Below are positions 1 through 11,568 of a stretch of 64,000 nt of DNA, in pieces. How positions within the stretch are numbered: the stretch's first letter is position 1; each line of letters begins with the position of its first letter. Made by a program: the position numbers and the translations under genes. The stretch covers positions 23,477,350 to 23,541,349 of the forward strand of contig OZ026598.1 in NCBI GenBank assembly GCA_964020085.1, written 5' to 3'. A model generated the notes under the pieces. That model ran no database searches. It was not told the origin of the DNA and saw nothing but the letters and a program-made list of their open reading frames with translations. Source of the DNA: Micromussa lordhowensis (Eukaryota; Cnidaria; Anthozoa; Scleractinia; Lobophylliidae).

Positions 1-301
1 AATTCCGAACCAACTTTCAATGGATTGGTCCAATGCTTAGTTTGTTTTAGAAAAAGAAGTACACCGACTTTGATCAACTGGAACACTGTGAAAAATAGTC
101 AAATATTTCAAAAGCTCTTTGTTAAGCCACGAACGTAAACGCTTGTCAGGTTTTTAAGAAACTCACACGAGTACTACGATCGACCGCGACTACTTCAGTT
201 CACTTTGTTTTCAATCCGAGCATGCAACTTACGAATAATGAGCGTTGCATTGTACGGTTAACATCCGTACTTCTCTAGGTTTCCTGGTTATTAAACGTAC
301 C
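1..301. other. Outer flank or outer end of the giant element, no gene
   Basis: No convincing coding sequence. The part from about 180 to 300 resembles, in inverted orientation, the stretch at about 35,340-35,460 beyond the right arm: both have CTTACGAATAAT, then a run ending in CATTGTACG, and an AACTGAA match further out. The true end of the giant element may therefore lie further out than the clean edge at 302, possibly before the window starts. The first 180 bases show no recognisable partner. Confidence 0.4.
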
Positions 302-2583
302 TGAAACAAATTTATGTTGATCCGGCGACAGTAATTTAACGACGGGGAAAGAAAAGCGCGGCAATTCGGTCGCTGGTGCTGAATTCTTCGACTTTCGAGC
401 AGAGCAGGGTAAGAAATTTGCAAATAAAATTAACCTTGCAACAATCTTTGCTGAAATCATTTTTCTCAAATCTTCTGATAAATTCCCCTTTACACTACCG
501 ACAAAGATTGTTATAAACTAAAAAGAGACTGAAGTTGTCCCACATTTCGCCAAGTCGCAGCGATCGATATTGAAATGCAATGCCACGTTTCGTGAACTCA
601 CGTTATTATATTGCCTGAAAATACAGTTTCCAAAACTAAGAAAGACCAACTAAAAATTAGCCAAGAAAGCGAAATATCTAAGAGATGTAGCTTCATGATT
701 TAATTACAATAAGCTTACACTGTTAAATACGCCGAAATAAGCAACTCCTGATCGACGGGTAAAATTTAACCATTCTGCAAATGATTTTAGGAGCCAGAAT
801 TAGATTTTCGATGGCAAACTGTTGTGTAAGGGTGACAGTATTTGAACTTCTTAAAAAACTGAGCGAGGTTGTATGAGATTTGCATGCTTGAAAGAGATTT
901 GCATGCAATACTTAAACAGAACAACAACATTCTCATTTGATGTGTAGTTCAACTGCGCGTAAAAATGGACTGCGCGTGAAAATGTCGGACTAGTCAAATG
1001 CAGATGAAGTTCAGAAAAAAAACCTACCCGTATATTTGTGGAATGAGTTTCTTTTTTAGCGACACCACTCAAACCACGACGTCATTTTGAAACGACAAAC
1101 ACAGTTTTCCTATTTAGCCGTGGATTTTGCAGTGAATGACATGAATAGCAGTGCCAACTGTTTTGGATGTTCTTTAATTTTTATGTGACATTTCCGAGGA
1201 AACACAGGACAAAATAGGATGTGGGCACTGTTCATAGGACGTTTTGATTCAAACTTCAAGCAACAGTAATTTTGATAGTGTTCCATCGGTGAAATCAACA
1301 AGTCCGATGCGCGAACTTGAAACTCGTCTGGGTTCAGTTCAAGAGCCTGAAAATGTTGTAAGCTCAATCATGGCGAGAATTGCTATGTTTTTGACGTGAA
1401 ATTTATCATATGCGGTTCCGAATCGTCAGTTTTATTTAAAGTTTTAATAGTTGCGTAAAATGTGTATTCACTGTGAGACACTATATAGGAAGCTGAAATA
1501 GCTTGCGCTATAAAGGCCGGCGAAGGCGAAGGCGAAGGTGCCCGCGACATAACGCCGCAATCTGAACTCGGTTGGAAAAAAAATACTCCAAACCTCCTCA
1601 TCATACATTCCCCTTTTCTTTGTAAGATTTAAATTCCTTAAGCCTGAAGAAAATCCTTTCGAGAGTGAAGAACTTCAAGCTGCCATGAACACTAACATTC
1701 GAGAATTCGACTCTTGCTAACATTTGGCGCCTATTTTTCGCGGGAAAAACGTTCTCTCCAGCTTTTACAGTATATACAGTATCAGAATATCAGTACACCA
1801 TCGCGACATCCACTTGTCTACAGTAATTTTAATAGATTCAGTCTCACCTCTATGACTTCTTTATGGCATAATGCAGTATATATTCCAGCAGAAGCAATTT
1901 CAAAGTTCACCCGAGTGTCCATCCGATAATGTTTATCACGTTTTGCACTCCTGTCATTTGTAAACTCGAATGACAATCATAGCAACTCCTGCAAAGTTCT
2001 CTCAGTGTTGCTTTGAGTTCAGCAGCAATCCCAAGTCTTGCCGTTGTCCACTCCACGTGGTCATCACGGTAAAATCCTTGTGTGATCGGAAATGGTACTT
2101 AGCAAGCAAATTCAATGTCACGTAATAAGCGATAAGATCAATCCTCAGTATAGCGTGAGCAAATTTCAGTTCAAATCAGTCGAAAAATAATGTTTGCCTG
2201 AAAGTCAAGGTCTTCTGGTAAAAGCCTCAAGGATTTGGTACAAAGGTAGAAGAGTTGTCAAATGGCTCATGTCACTGAAATAGCCAATGATAGAAATAGG
2301 CATTTGACAGCTGTCAGAATTGTTTTTCTTTGACGCCTTTACGGTCGTGACTCTCCAGCGTCACGCGACACTAAAACGTGACAACTGTTGTGGACGAGAG
2401 AAAAGAAATAACGCCATCACTGGCCTAAACCGAAAGAAATTTACGATTAATAAGCGTATATTTGACAGGCGCTGTTTGTATTACTCTGTTATCGATAATT
2501 CCAGTTTACTGCATTCCATGTTGCTTAGGGTTTTAACCTCTTTAATGTCACCTTAATTATCAAAATGAAATTCAAGGAGTAAT

Positions 2584-2938
2584 TGCCGGTTTTCACATGA
2601 CGTCACTAAGATTCAAACTACAAAACTATTGATCCTATAGATATTTTACTTTAATGAGGTATAAGAGCAGCTGAAAACTAATATTTAGACGATTTTTTGT
2701 TCCGAATGGGTTCTTGGTTTTGCGATAGGCCATGCTTGAATTTCTTAGCTTTTGCGTGACGCGGCATTTACATGACGGCCGGGTTGTTTAAAAAGTGACT
2801 TATTTCGGGACTTATTTCGGGAAATTTGGCTATCTGACCGGGTTCTTGTATTAGGAAAAGTATTATTTTAATGTTTTTGAGTTCCTCGAGAGATAAATTT
2901 ACGCTTTTGTAATAAAACTCAGTCACAGATGTTTCTGT

Positions 2939-2969
<31 letters not shown>

Positions 2970-3155
2970 GGATGGGCACCAACATGGCGTGCCATACAAA
3001 TCTCTATAAATTTGGATGACACACTTCTGCGAACAGCGCGCAAATTAAAAACAGCAGAGACCGGATTCTTGGCGAGGTTGTTTATATTGCAATCATCTAT
3101 CATATCCCAGATTCTTGAATTTTTAGTTTTGATCACATGACTGATGAAAACCGAG
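2584..3155. mobile_element. MITE inserted in the left arm (3-bp target duplication AAT)
   Basis: This 572-bp block is absent from the right arm, which reads GAGTAATAGAT where the left reads GAGTAAT, block, AATAGAT. That gives a 3-bp duplication, AAT. The ends are imperfect inverted repeats (TGCCGGTTTTCACATGACG against CTCGGTTTTCATCAG). Inside, at about 2,952-2,991, is a perfect 19-bp stem hairpin (CGCCATGTTGGTGCCCATC and its complement, 2-base spacer). An open frame on the minus strand (2,768-3,136) lies wholly inside and is not taken as a gene. A 3-bp duplication would suit a PIF/Harbinger-type source; that is inference. Confidence 0.75.
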
Positions 3156-3317
3156 AATAGATTAGCACTGCCGATGCAACCACCTGGAAACCATCACTGA
3201 TACAAATTAACCTAAAGTTACTCAGTACAAAATTTGAAGGGTGCATGTGCGACTATGTCGTTTACTTAGTTTCAATTCCGATTATTAAGCGTACTGATCT
3301 ACCACTGATTAGAAAGA

Positions 3318-3956
3318 TCGCAAGGTGCATGTACGATTATTACCCGTATTGATCACTTAGTTTATACCGAGTACAAGGATCTTGTACGATTATTAATCGT
3401 ATGGATCACTTAGTTTATACTGAGTACAAGGATCATGTACGATCATTAATCGTATTGATCACTTAGTTTATACTGAGTACAAGGATCATGTACGATTATT
3501 AATCGCTTTAATCACTTAGTTTATACTGAGTACACGGATCATGTACGATTATTAATCGTATGGATCACTTAGTTTATACTGAGTACAAGGATCACGTACG
3601 ATTATTAATCGTATTGATCACTTAGTTTATACTGAGTACAAGGATCATGTACGATTATTAATCGTATTGATCACTTAGTTTATACTGAGTACTAGGATCA
3701 TGCACGATTATTAATCGTATTAATCACTTAGTTTATACTGAGTACACGGATCATGTACGATTATTACCCGTATTGATCACTTAGTTTATACCGAGTACAA
3801 GGATCTTGTACGATTATTAATCGTATTGATCACTTAGTTTATACTGAGTACAAGGATCATGTACGATCATTAATCGTATTGATCACTTAGTTTATACTGA
3901 GTACAAGGATCATGTACGATTATTAATCGCATTAATCACTTAGTTTATACTGAGTA
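3318..3956 (+). repeat. 53-bp satellite array, left arm, outer part
   Basis: About 12 tandem copies of a 53-bp unit with the blocks GATCACTTAGTTTATACTGA, GTACAAGGATCATG and TACGATTATTAATCGTAT. Each unit holds a short inverted repeat, ACGATT-ATT-AATCGT. The array is cut by the BEL insertion and continues at 9,945. The first unit or two at 3,240-3,330 are degenerate. Copies differ by a few substitutions (for example ATCGC for ATCGT, ACACGG for ACAAGG), and some variants recur in blocks, which fits amplification of higher-order groups. Confidence 0.95.
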
Positions 3957-3961
3957 CACGG

Positions 3962-4235
3962 TGTTCGAACTCCGAATCTGACAAATAACGTCTACACAAT
4001 CTTCGTCTCTTGTCTCAGGTTTATTCGCCTGCTCTATAACTTTTCCAGCACGAAACAAACACCAGTTTACAGCTACTACGATCTCGACAGAAAAACACTA
4101 TTTCTACGAACACATGCTTCTTTTTACTCTCCCTAGAGGGGGGTACAACAATTCATGTTAATGTCAACGTCACTTCCGGTCTCCTACTCAAAAGTAACAA
4201 CACAACGGTTTAACTAAAATGTTCAGCTTTCGACA
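3962..4235 (-). repeat. BEL/Pao 3' LTR
   Basis: 274 bp, begins TGTTCGAACTCCG and ends CTTTCGACA on the plus strand. It differs from the other LTR at one position that I can see. Confidence 0.95.
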
Positions 4236-4275
4236 TCCTCCACCTCGCAACTTGCGGTAGCATGTTGCGACTACA

Positions 4276-7089
4276 TCAGTCTTTAAAGCGACTTGGACGA
4301 ACGATCACTCTTCCTCTCCGAGTCTTTTGAGGCAGGGAGACCTCACATTCAGCTTCCTCTTCTCCGTCTGTCATCTCGACCTCACTGTCCAATATCACGT
4401 CATCCTTATCAGCATTCTCTGGTGCGCATGAGATGGGCGGGAGATTGACTGATTCAGCACAAAGCTCCAATTTGTACAGTTTGCGAACTGGTCGCGTCAG
4501 CAGACCTGACTTCACCTGCACAATAGCAGCACGGCATCTTCCATCTCGACCGATAATAAGTTGTCGGACAACCCCCATCTTCCAATTTAGACGTTTTTCT
4601 CTGTCGTCACCTACAAGGACAACCTCTCCTTCTTTTAAAGGATTTGGTAGAGTCTTCCAGACTTCCCCTTGTGAACCCAGCACTTGATGTAAGTATTCTT
4701 TCTTCCAAAGGTCATTCATGGAGGACAGCCACTTTCTCCTTTGTCGAAATTCGTCAGAGAGGTTCAGCTCTCTTTCTTCTTCCTTGAAGCCTCCTCGGGG
4801 TGGCAACAGGAACTGCTCAGGACACAGAGGGATAGGGATACCACCATCAGGATCAGCTGACTCCCACAAGTAAGTTATAGGCCGGCGGTTGACGACTTTC
4901 TCCACCTCAGTTAGAGCAGTTACTAACTCCTCCCAGGAAAGAATGGCGTGGCCCAACGAGCGACGTAGGAGTCCTTTAACTATGCCCACTAACCTCTCCC
5001 AGGCACCTCCCCACCAAGGTCCACGTTCGACCACAAACTGCCACTTCATATCAAGATTCTTCTCTCTCACCCACTTAGCAGCCGCCACAAAATTGGATCC
5101 GTGATCACTTATGCATAACTGAGGGACACCTCGTCTGTTCATGAATCTCTGCAGTGCCTGTATCAACGCTTCAACAGACAACGACGTCACAAGTTCCAAA
5201 TGAATGGCTCTAACTGACATGCACGTGAATACAACGAACCACACCTTGCTGTTATCCTTCAAGTATAGGGGTCCCCCTAGATCCATACCAGTAGCTTCAA
5301 AGGGACGCTCACAGGTCACACGACACCGAGGAAACGGGGGTGTTTGTTCAGATGCCGGGGCAGCTAAGAACCTGCTGCATTTCCTGCACTTTCTTACAAC
5401 TGATGAGACCGACTTCTTTGAGCGCAGGATCCAAATCCCTTGGCGCCTCAGTTCTGAAATAACCGTTGCAGTACCGGCGTGTTGCATTTGTTCATGAATG
5501 TGAAGTACTAACTGGTCAACGACACCACACTTCTTTACAAGGACTGGATGAAGCTCGTCAAAGGTAGCTTCCACTTGTTGCAAACGGCCACCCATCCTGA
5601 TCAATCCACCTTCCAGGAACGGGTGTAAGGACATCAGGCAAGACTGGCGCAGAACTGGTTGGCCATTTTCCAGTGACTTTAACTCCTTCCAGAAAAACTT
5701 CCTTTGCACTTGTTTCAGGATGACATTTCTGGCACATTGCAACTCCTCTGAGGTCAGCATAGTTTGAGCGTTTCTATTAGACTTGCGCCAATGCAACATC
5801 CAAGCTACACTTCGTAAAGTGCGAAGGTACTTGCTCGTTCTGGGCGTGTCAACAATGTCCTCCACATATTTCGGTACTTCATTGTCAGCTAGGGCCATCA
5901 TCAGCAATGCGATGCCTGCTTCATTCTTTGGATGCTTTGGCCATTCTGCCTCAGGTCGTTTCAACCATTCAGGGCCATTCCACCAAATTTTGGAGAGAGA
6001 CAACTGGACGACTGTCATACCTCGAGTAGGTAAGTCTGCAGGGTTTTCATTTGTGGGAACCCATGACCACACTCCACCAACAGCTGTAATCTCCTCCACA
6101 CGGTTAGCTACGAACACTCCACCCACACGCGGTCCCTGCTTAATCCATGCAAGAGCAACACTGGAATCCGTCCAAACGAATTCATGATCTATCTTGAGCA
6201 CGTCATTGTACTCTGATCTCAGTGAATTCAAAAGTCGAGCTCCCAGTAAGGCACCAAGGAGTTCAAGACGAGGTATTGTTTCTCCATTCGGAGGGGCAAG
6301 TCGGCACTTCGAAGCAACAAGATTCACTGTTACATTTCCTTGAAAATCAGCTACACGAAGGTAGGCTGCTGCTGCGTAGGCTCTAGACGAGGCGTCAGTG
6401 AAAACATGAAGTGACACTCTTGTGTCCTTGTATTGAGAGGGTGTGATTCCCAACCATCGGTTGACTCTTAGACGGTTTCCACCAGAGAATCCTTTCAACA
6501 CTTCTTCTACACGCATTTGGAAATCCAGGTTGACTTCCTCATCCCATCCGAGCTTCTCTTTCCAACAGTCCTGGACAATAATCTTCAGTGGAGTGACAAC
6601 CGGGCTCACCAGCCCACATGGGTCGTAAATCTTAGACAGACAGGACAGCACTTCTCTCTTTGTGAGTTTCTTGGGCACAATATCTTCCACGTCGACAAGT
6701 GGGAGAAGTTCATCAGACTTTAAGTCCCAGCTAACCCCAAGTACTTTGTGTAGTTGTTGTACTTGGCTGTCTGAAAACTCACGAAGAAGATCTTCATCAT
6801 TGGACCGGAATTTTCGTAGGTTGAAGCCACCATCTTTAAAGATGCGCACTGCCTCATGCCAGAATTCCCTTGCCTTCTCAGTGTTCTCCATAGAGTTCAC
6901 TGGGTCATCCATGTAGAGATTGCGAAGAAGTTGGGAAGCCATTTCTGATTCATTGATGAAGCTCTCTAAATGTTGTTTCAGGACTACTTGCAGCAGAAAT
7001 GGCGAAGATTTGGCACCGAAGAAAACCTTCTTGTATCTGTACACCTCAATCTCTCCTTGGGGGTTAAGCCACAAGAAACAACAAACATT
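4276..7089 (-). pseudogene. BEL/Pao Pol, C-terminal part (RT palm, RNase H, integrase, DUF5641-like)
   Basis: Same frame as the upstream piece, open to the stop at 4,276; first Met at 7,074. Seen in order: GAKSSPFLLQ and the RT catalytic LYMDD; RNase H with VFTDASSRAYAAAAY and WTDSSVALAWI; the integrase HHCC zinc region (HEQMQHAG, then CRKCSRF); a DDE core with GMDLGGPL, CISDHGSNF and the Glu in WWGGAWERLVG; and a C-terminal DUF5641-type domain (EGEVVLVGDD, LNWKMGVVR). Apart from the TGA before it no other break was seen, so the copy may have been functional recently. Confidence 0.92.
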
Positions 7090-9627
7090 TCAGTCTTCAT
7101 CATGAAGCGACAGCTGTAGAAATGCCTTTTCAAGATCACCCACAACGCCGACCTTGCCAATTCGGAAACGGAGAAGTATGCCCCACAGCAGTGGTAAAAG
7201 GTTTGGTCCTTTCTCAAGGGCATCGTTGAGAGAAAGGCCACCCTCAGACTTAGCCGAGGCATCGTGAACTATGCGTAGTTTAGTTGTCTCCCGATCAAGC
7301 TTGACAACTCCTCGATGTGGAAGATATGTCTGGGGAACGCAATCATTTGGCAACAGTTCGATGTGCCCCTCTTTGAGAAGAGTTTTTAACTGATTGTCAT
7401 ATGCTGTGTACTCCTCAGGTGTCATCTTTCTCACCATGCGACGAAGCCTTGTTTCACAAAGGGCCTTGTTAAGTGCTAAATTCTTTCGGGCTTGAGGTTT
7501 CCAAGGCCATGACACAACATACTTCCCAGATTCATCGCGTTGGATAGCATTCTTCACTTCCAGCTCCAGGTCTCGTTCGACCACCTCCTCATGCGCAACA
7601 CCAAGGTGGTCCAAAGTCCAAAAGTTCTGCAGTTGTTCATGAATGGAGGCTCTAAATGCATGGACATTAGCTCTTGCTGCCACACCTGTAGCTGGAGTAG
7701 ATCCACTGCCACCATGAAGAATCCATCCGAAAATTGTTGGTGTTCCCTTGAGACCATTCCTTAATTTCCATGTCATTCCTTGTACGATAGTATCATAGCA
7801 ATCTTCTCCAAACACAATACCAATATCGTCTGTGCCAGGGCCAGTGAGATCAGCAAGGACTGGACAACCACCAACAACTTCTTGAAGAGCTTGATAAGAC
7901 TCAGGCTCCACCCTCTCAAAGACACCAGACAACTCATCCATTACTACAGCTTGAAAGGTGAAGGTATTTGCAAGGTTCATTCCTCTCGCAGTGACCTCAA
8001 CAACATCAAATTCGCCTTCCAGCACATCCCCAAGTGTCTCAATCCGCAAACGGCGTTTTCCAACAACTCTCTTCGGCACACTGGCAGCCAACAGAGATGA
8101 CATCATCGTAAAAGTTGCTCCTGTGTCACACAGAGCTCTTACAACCACATTTCCAATAACAACACACACAGTTCTCATCATCACTCCAGCAGTTTTAATG
8201 TCAGCATTCCTTGCAGATGACATAACGGCAGCTTGTGGAGGTTGAGATGACAGTGGCACTTGACTCTGGGTTGACGATACATAAGGAGGGGCAGCAGGAT
8301 TCCAACTTGGGTGATTTGGCGGGTTACTTGGAGGGATCACCGGAAAGGGTTTCTGAACTTCTGGAATCTTTACTCCACCAGTCTTACACAGTTGCGGGAT
8401 GTGGGATCCTCGTCCACATGGGCATGGTTTTCGAAACCTGCATGCACTCATCCGATGTCCACTTCGAGCACAACGATAACAAGCCCTTGCTTCCTTCAGT
8501 TTTTTGAAGCGGTCCTCCACTGACATAGATACAGAGCACTGTTTAGGGTTGTGTGGACCATTGCAGAAGGTACAAGCTACAGGTTTAGCCATTAAACCTG
8601 AAGCAGTAGGCAACACAGGTTTTTCCTTTTCCACAAGCTGGTGGCGTTTAGAAAGCTGTTCTCTCACGACAGACTGGTCTGCACTCTCTCGAATGTCTAA
8701 TTCCTGCTCCAAAAATTTCAACATCTTTGCGAATCCTACATCTTCCTTTGCTAAAGTAGCTTTCTCTCGGGCCCACTCCAATCTCCAATCCTTGGGAAGT
8801 TTCGATTCAATCAAAGGCATCAAAAAGGTTCCATATTGATCTGTAGTAACTCCTTGTACTTCAAGTGCTCGCACAGTTGCACAAAGTTCATCCACTGCAT
8901 CCCTCATAGCCTTGTTTGACTGATCAAGCGATTTCATGTCTGCCAGCTTAGTCATAAGGCGGTTTCGTTGCACTTCATCTTTTCCATAACGTGATTTCAG
9001 GCGTTCCACAGCAGTTTCATAGTTGGCCTCTTCAGTCTTGATGTTTGCCACATATCCTGCAGCTTCATCAGTCAGCAGGGACTTCAAGTACACAAACTTC
9101 TGAACAGTAGGTATTTCAGGGTTGTCATGTATGGATACCCGGAAAATGTCCCAGAATTCTGGCCAATCCAACACCTCGCCTGAGAACTTTCTGAGGTCGG
9201 TCTTCGGTAATTTCATTTTAGGCGTACATGACGTATGTTTTGGGTTTGGCGTAGTGGTCTCGAGCTTCTCACTTGTATTTTGCTTCTGGCTGTTTTTTAA
9301 CCACAATTTCACAGAATGAATACGATCTCTTACCATATCGAACCATGGTCCTTGAGCGTCCACTTCTGCCCGTACGTCAGAGTCATCGTTCAAGAGCTTT
9401 TCGATCTCCATCTGCAGATCCTCTGCTTTCTGCAGTCTCGTAGTAATCGAATCGAGCTTTTCTTCAACTCTAGTAACGTCAGGCGAGTCGGACTCAATAA
9501 TGTTCCTAACAGCGTCAAAATCTCTTGTCATCCAGCCTCTCAACCCAGTGCGAGCTCTTTTCAGCTGATCAATTTGTTTCGTCTTCATTTCGATTGGCGA
9601 TGGCGTCAAACGGCAGCGAAAGCACAC
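7090..9627 (-). pseudogene. BEL/Pao Gag-Pol, N-terminal part (Gag, zinc knuckles, protease, start of RT), ends at a premature TGA
   Basis: 845 codons. Residues 1-130 are charged and helical. The DUF1759-type Gag core follows (around LRKFSGEVLDWPEFW). CCHC-like knuckles are seen at CTFCNGPHNPKQC and CYRCARSGHRMSAC, then a third Cys-rich motif, CPCGRGSHIPQLC. The aspartic protease motif is CDTGATF. The start of RT contains RIVHDASAKSEGG and GVVGDLEKAFLQL, the first catalytic Asp region. The frame stops at TGA (7,092-7,090) inside RT and continues in the same frame in the next feature. CGA (Arg) would fit, so one C-to-T change at a CpG explains the break. The upstream Met is the first in frame after the primer binding site. 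Confidence 0.92.
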
Positions 9628-9665
9628 TTGAAGCGAACCGTAAAGTCACGTCGTCGGGGTCACCA

Positions 9666-9939
9666 TGTTCGAACTCCGAATCCGACAAATAACGTCTACA
9701 CAATCTTCGTCTCTTGTCTCAGGTTTATTCGCCTGCTCTATAACTTTTCCAGCACGAAACAAACACCAGTTTACAGCTACTACGATCTCGACAGAAAAAC
9801 ACTATTTCTACGAACACATGCTTCTTTTTACTCTCCCTAGAGGGGGGTACAACAATTCATGTTAATGTCAACGTCACTTCCGGTCTCCTACTCAAAAGTA
9901 ACAACACAACGGTTTAACTAAAATGTTCAGCTTTCGACA
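9666..9939 (-). repeat. BEL/Pao 5' LTR with adjacent primer binding site
   Basis: 274 bp, same ends as the other copy. The primer binding site lies immediately inside at 9,646-9,665 (minus strand TGGTGACCCCGACGACGTGA). Confidence 0.95.
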
Positions 9940-9944
9940 CACGG

Positions 9945-10450
9945 ATCATGTACGATTATTAATCTTATGGATCACTTAGTTTATACTGAGTACAAGGATC
10001 ACGTACGATTATTAATCGTATTGATCACTTAGTTTATACTGAGTACAAGGATCATGTACGATTATTAATCGTATTGATCACTTAGTTTATACTGAGTACT
10101 AGGATCATGCACGATTATTAATCGTATTAATCACTTAGTTTATACTGAGTACAAGGATCATGTACGATTATTAATCGCGTTAATCACTTAGTTTATACTG
10201 AGTACACGGATCATGTACGATTATTAATCGTATTGATCACTTAGTTTATACTGAGTACAAGGATCACGTACGATTATTAATCGTATGGATCACTTAGTTT
10301 ATACTGAGTACAAGGATCATGTACGATTATTAATCGTATTGATCACTTAGTTTACACTGAGTACAAAGATCATGTACGATTATTAATCGTATTGATCACT
10401 TAGTTTATACTCAGTACAAAGATAGCTAGGTGGATGTACGATTATTAATC
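9945..10450 (+). repeat. 53-bp satellite array, left arm, inner part
   Basis: Continuation of the array at 3,318-3,956 after the BEL insertion, about 9 to 10 copies; the target duplication CACGG (9,940-9,944) lies in a unit. The last copies (10,400-10,450) are degenerate and are followed by CTAATCGTCCTGATTACTTAGTT, which is also found at the end of the right array. The combined left total is about 21 copies. Confidence 0.95.
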
Positions 10451-11568
10451 TAATCGTCCTGATTACTTAGTTGCCGAGAACGAATTTACTAGTGTGCTGA
10501 TTTACAAGTTATCTATTTTGATGATGTTGTTTTTACAGCATTTGTTTTACGAGTTTCTAGTTTGTATGGCTTTAATTTATTTGATGTATGTCGAATAACC
10601 TAGTGTACTTTTCATTCCTGTTGTTAGGGCCTTCAGGAAGTGATAGATGTAGCTTGGAGTGAATTGGTAGCCAGCATAGGAAGCACTAGAGAGTGGAGTG
10701 TAACTTAAGCATGTTATTATTCGCTGTTTAAGCAATAGAGCACTTTTTCCATGTTTACATAGGCTCATCTAAACACGAGGAGTGTTGGGAGAATTCGAGA
10801 CAGTTATGCAAACCCGAGATGTAGTCGAGGGCTTGCATAACTTTCGAGAAAAAGTGCTCTTATTGCTTTTATAAAATAATTCTCAAAATACGCGCAAATC
10901 TAACACGTCGCAACCGTGTTTACATACTCTCATCCAAACACACTTATCGACCGATGAGAGCGCGCGTAGTAGCTCAGTTATTTTATAAAACGGTTTTTTT
11001 TTAGAATTGTCCAGTTTTAAACTCAGTTAGGAATTGTTATTGCACGATCAGAGAAGAAGTATAAAACTACATTGGACTATCGCTTTCACAAGAATGTATA
11101 ATGTTATTAAATTATAGACTTCGAATAAAAATTAAATTTAGAGACAATTATCCAGTTTAATACGTAGTACGAGTCATGTTATATTAAATTCCTCGGGCTA
11201 TGTTCTGTAGTACTGTCAGTAGTGTTAGTGGTGTTGGAAATTCTTTATTCTTCCCCAAACAATCTGTAGTGGAAGATGACTATATGTATGTTCATTTCTC
11301 AATTTGAATGTTGTCCTGTACAGTCGAACGAAAAGACGTGACCCATAATATGCGTTTTAGATCTCCATTAAATTAGTGGTACATGGATAACTTTAACTAG
11401 GTCAAAGATTCGCACTGACTGTTAAAACGTTATAGCCGCAATTTATTGCCTAGTAAGCACTTGACCAACTTATAAAAAAGAGGACAGATAACTATATCAA
11501 TACTGCTATATTAAAACACGAAGGCCAAGGCTGTTGAAAAGATCACCTATTTCTGAGGCGAGTTTTGA

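Larger units (their letters stand above)
3962..9939 (-). mobile_element. BEL/Pao LTR retrotransposon, young insertion in the left satellite array
   Basis: Complete element in reverse orientation: 274-bp LTRs at 3,962-4,235 and 9,666-9,939 starting TG and ending CA, and 5-bp target duplications CACGG at 3,957-3,961 and 9,940-9,944. Next to the 5' LTR (right side) the minus strand reads TGGTGACCCCGACGACGTGA, a tRNA-type primer binding site. Next to the 3' LTR it reads GAGGTGGAGGA, a polypurine tract. The Gag-Pol order is DUF1759-like Gag, zinc knuckles, aspartic protease, RT, RNase H, integrase and a C-terminal DUF5641-like domain, which is diagnostic of BEL/Pao. I see one mismatch between the LTRs (T/C near 3,977 and 9,681), so insertion was recent. 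One in-frame TGA interrupts RT. Confidence 0.95.
302..11568 (+). repeat. Left inverted arm of the giant element (interrupted)
   Basis: The outer edge starts TGAAACAAATTTATG and the inner edge is at CTGAGGCGAGTTTTGA (11,553-11,568). It matches the right arm in reverse over its whole length, apart from a MITE (2,584-3,155), the BEL retrotransposon (3,962-9,939) and small indels. Because the right arm lacks both insertions it serves as the empty-site reference. Outside the satellite array, the stretches 302-2,583, 3,156-3,317 and 10,470-11,568 contain no gene I can support; short open frames there also occur in the other arm but show no protein-like conservation. Confidence 0.88.

Noticed and set aside
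2768..3136. 122-codon minus-strand frame in the left arm
   Set aside because: It lies wholly within a MITE and reads through its hairpin; no protein family recognised.
3318..3956. CRISPR-like array
   Set aside because: The repeats are directly adjacent with no unique spacers, and the setting is eukaryotic. This is a satellite.
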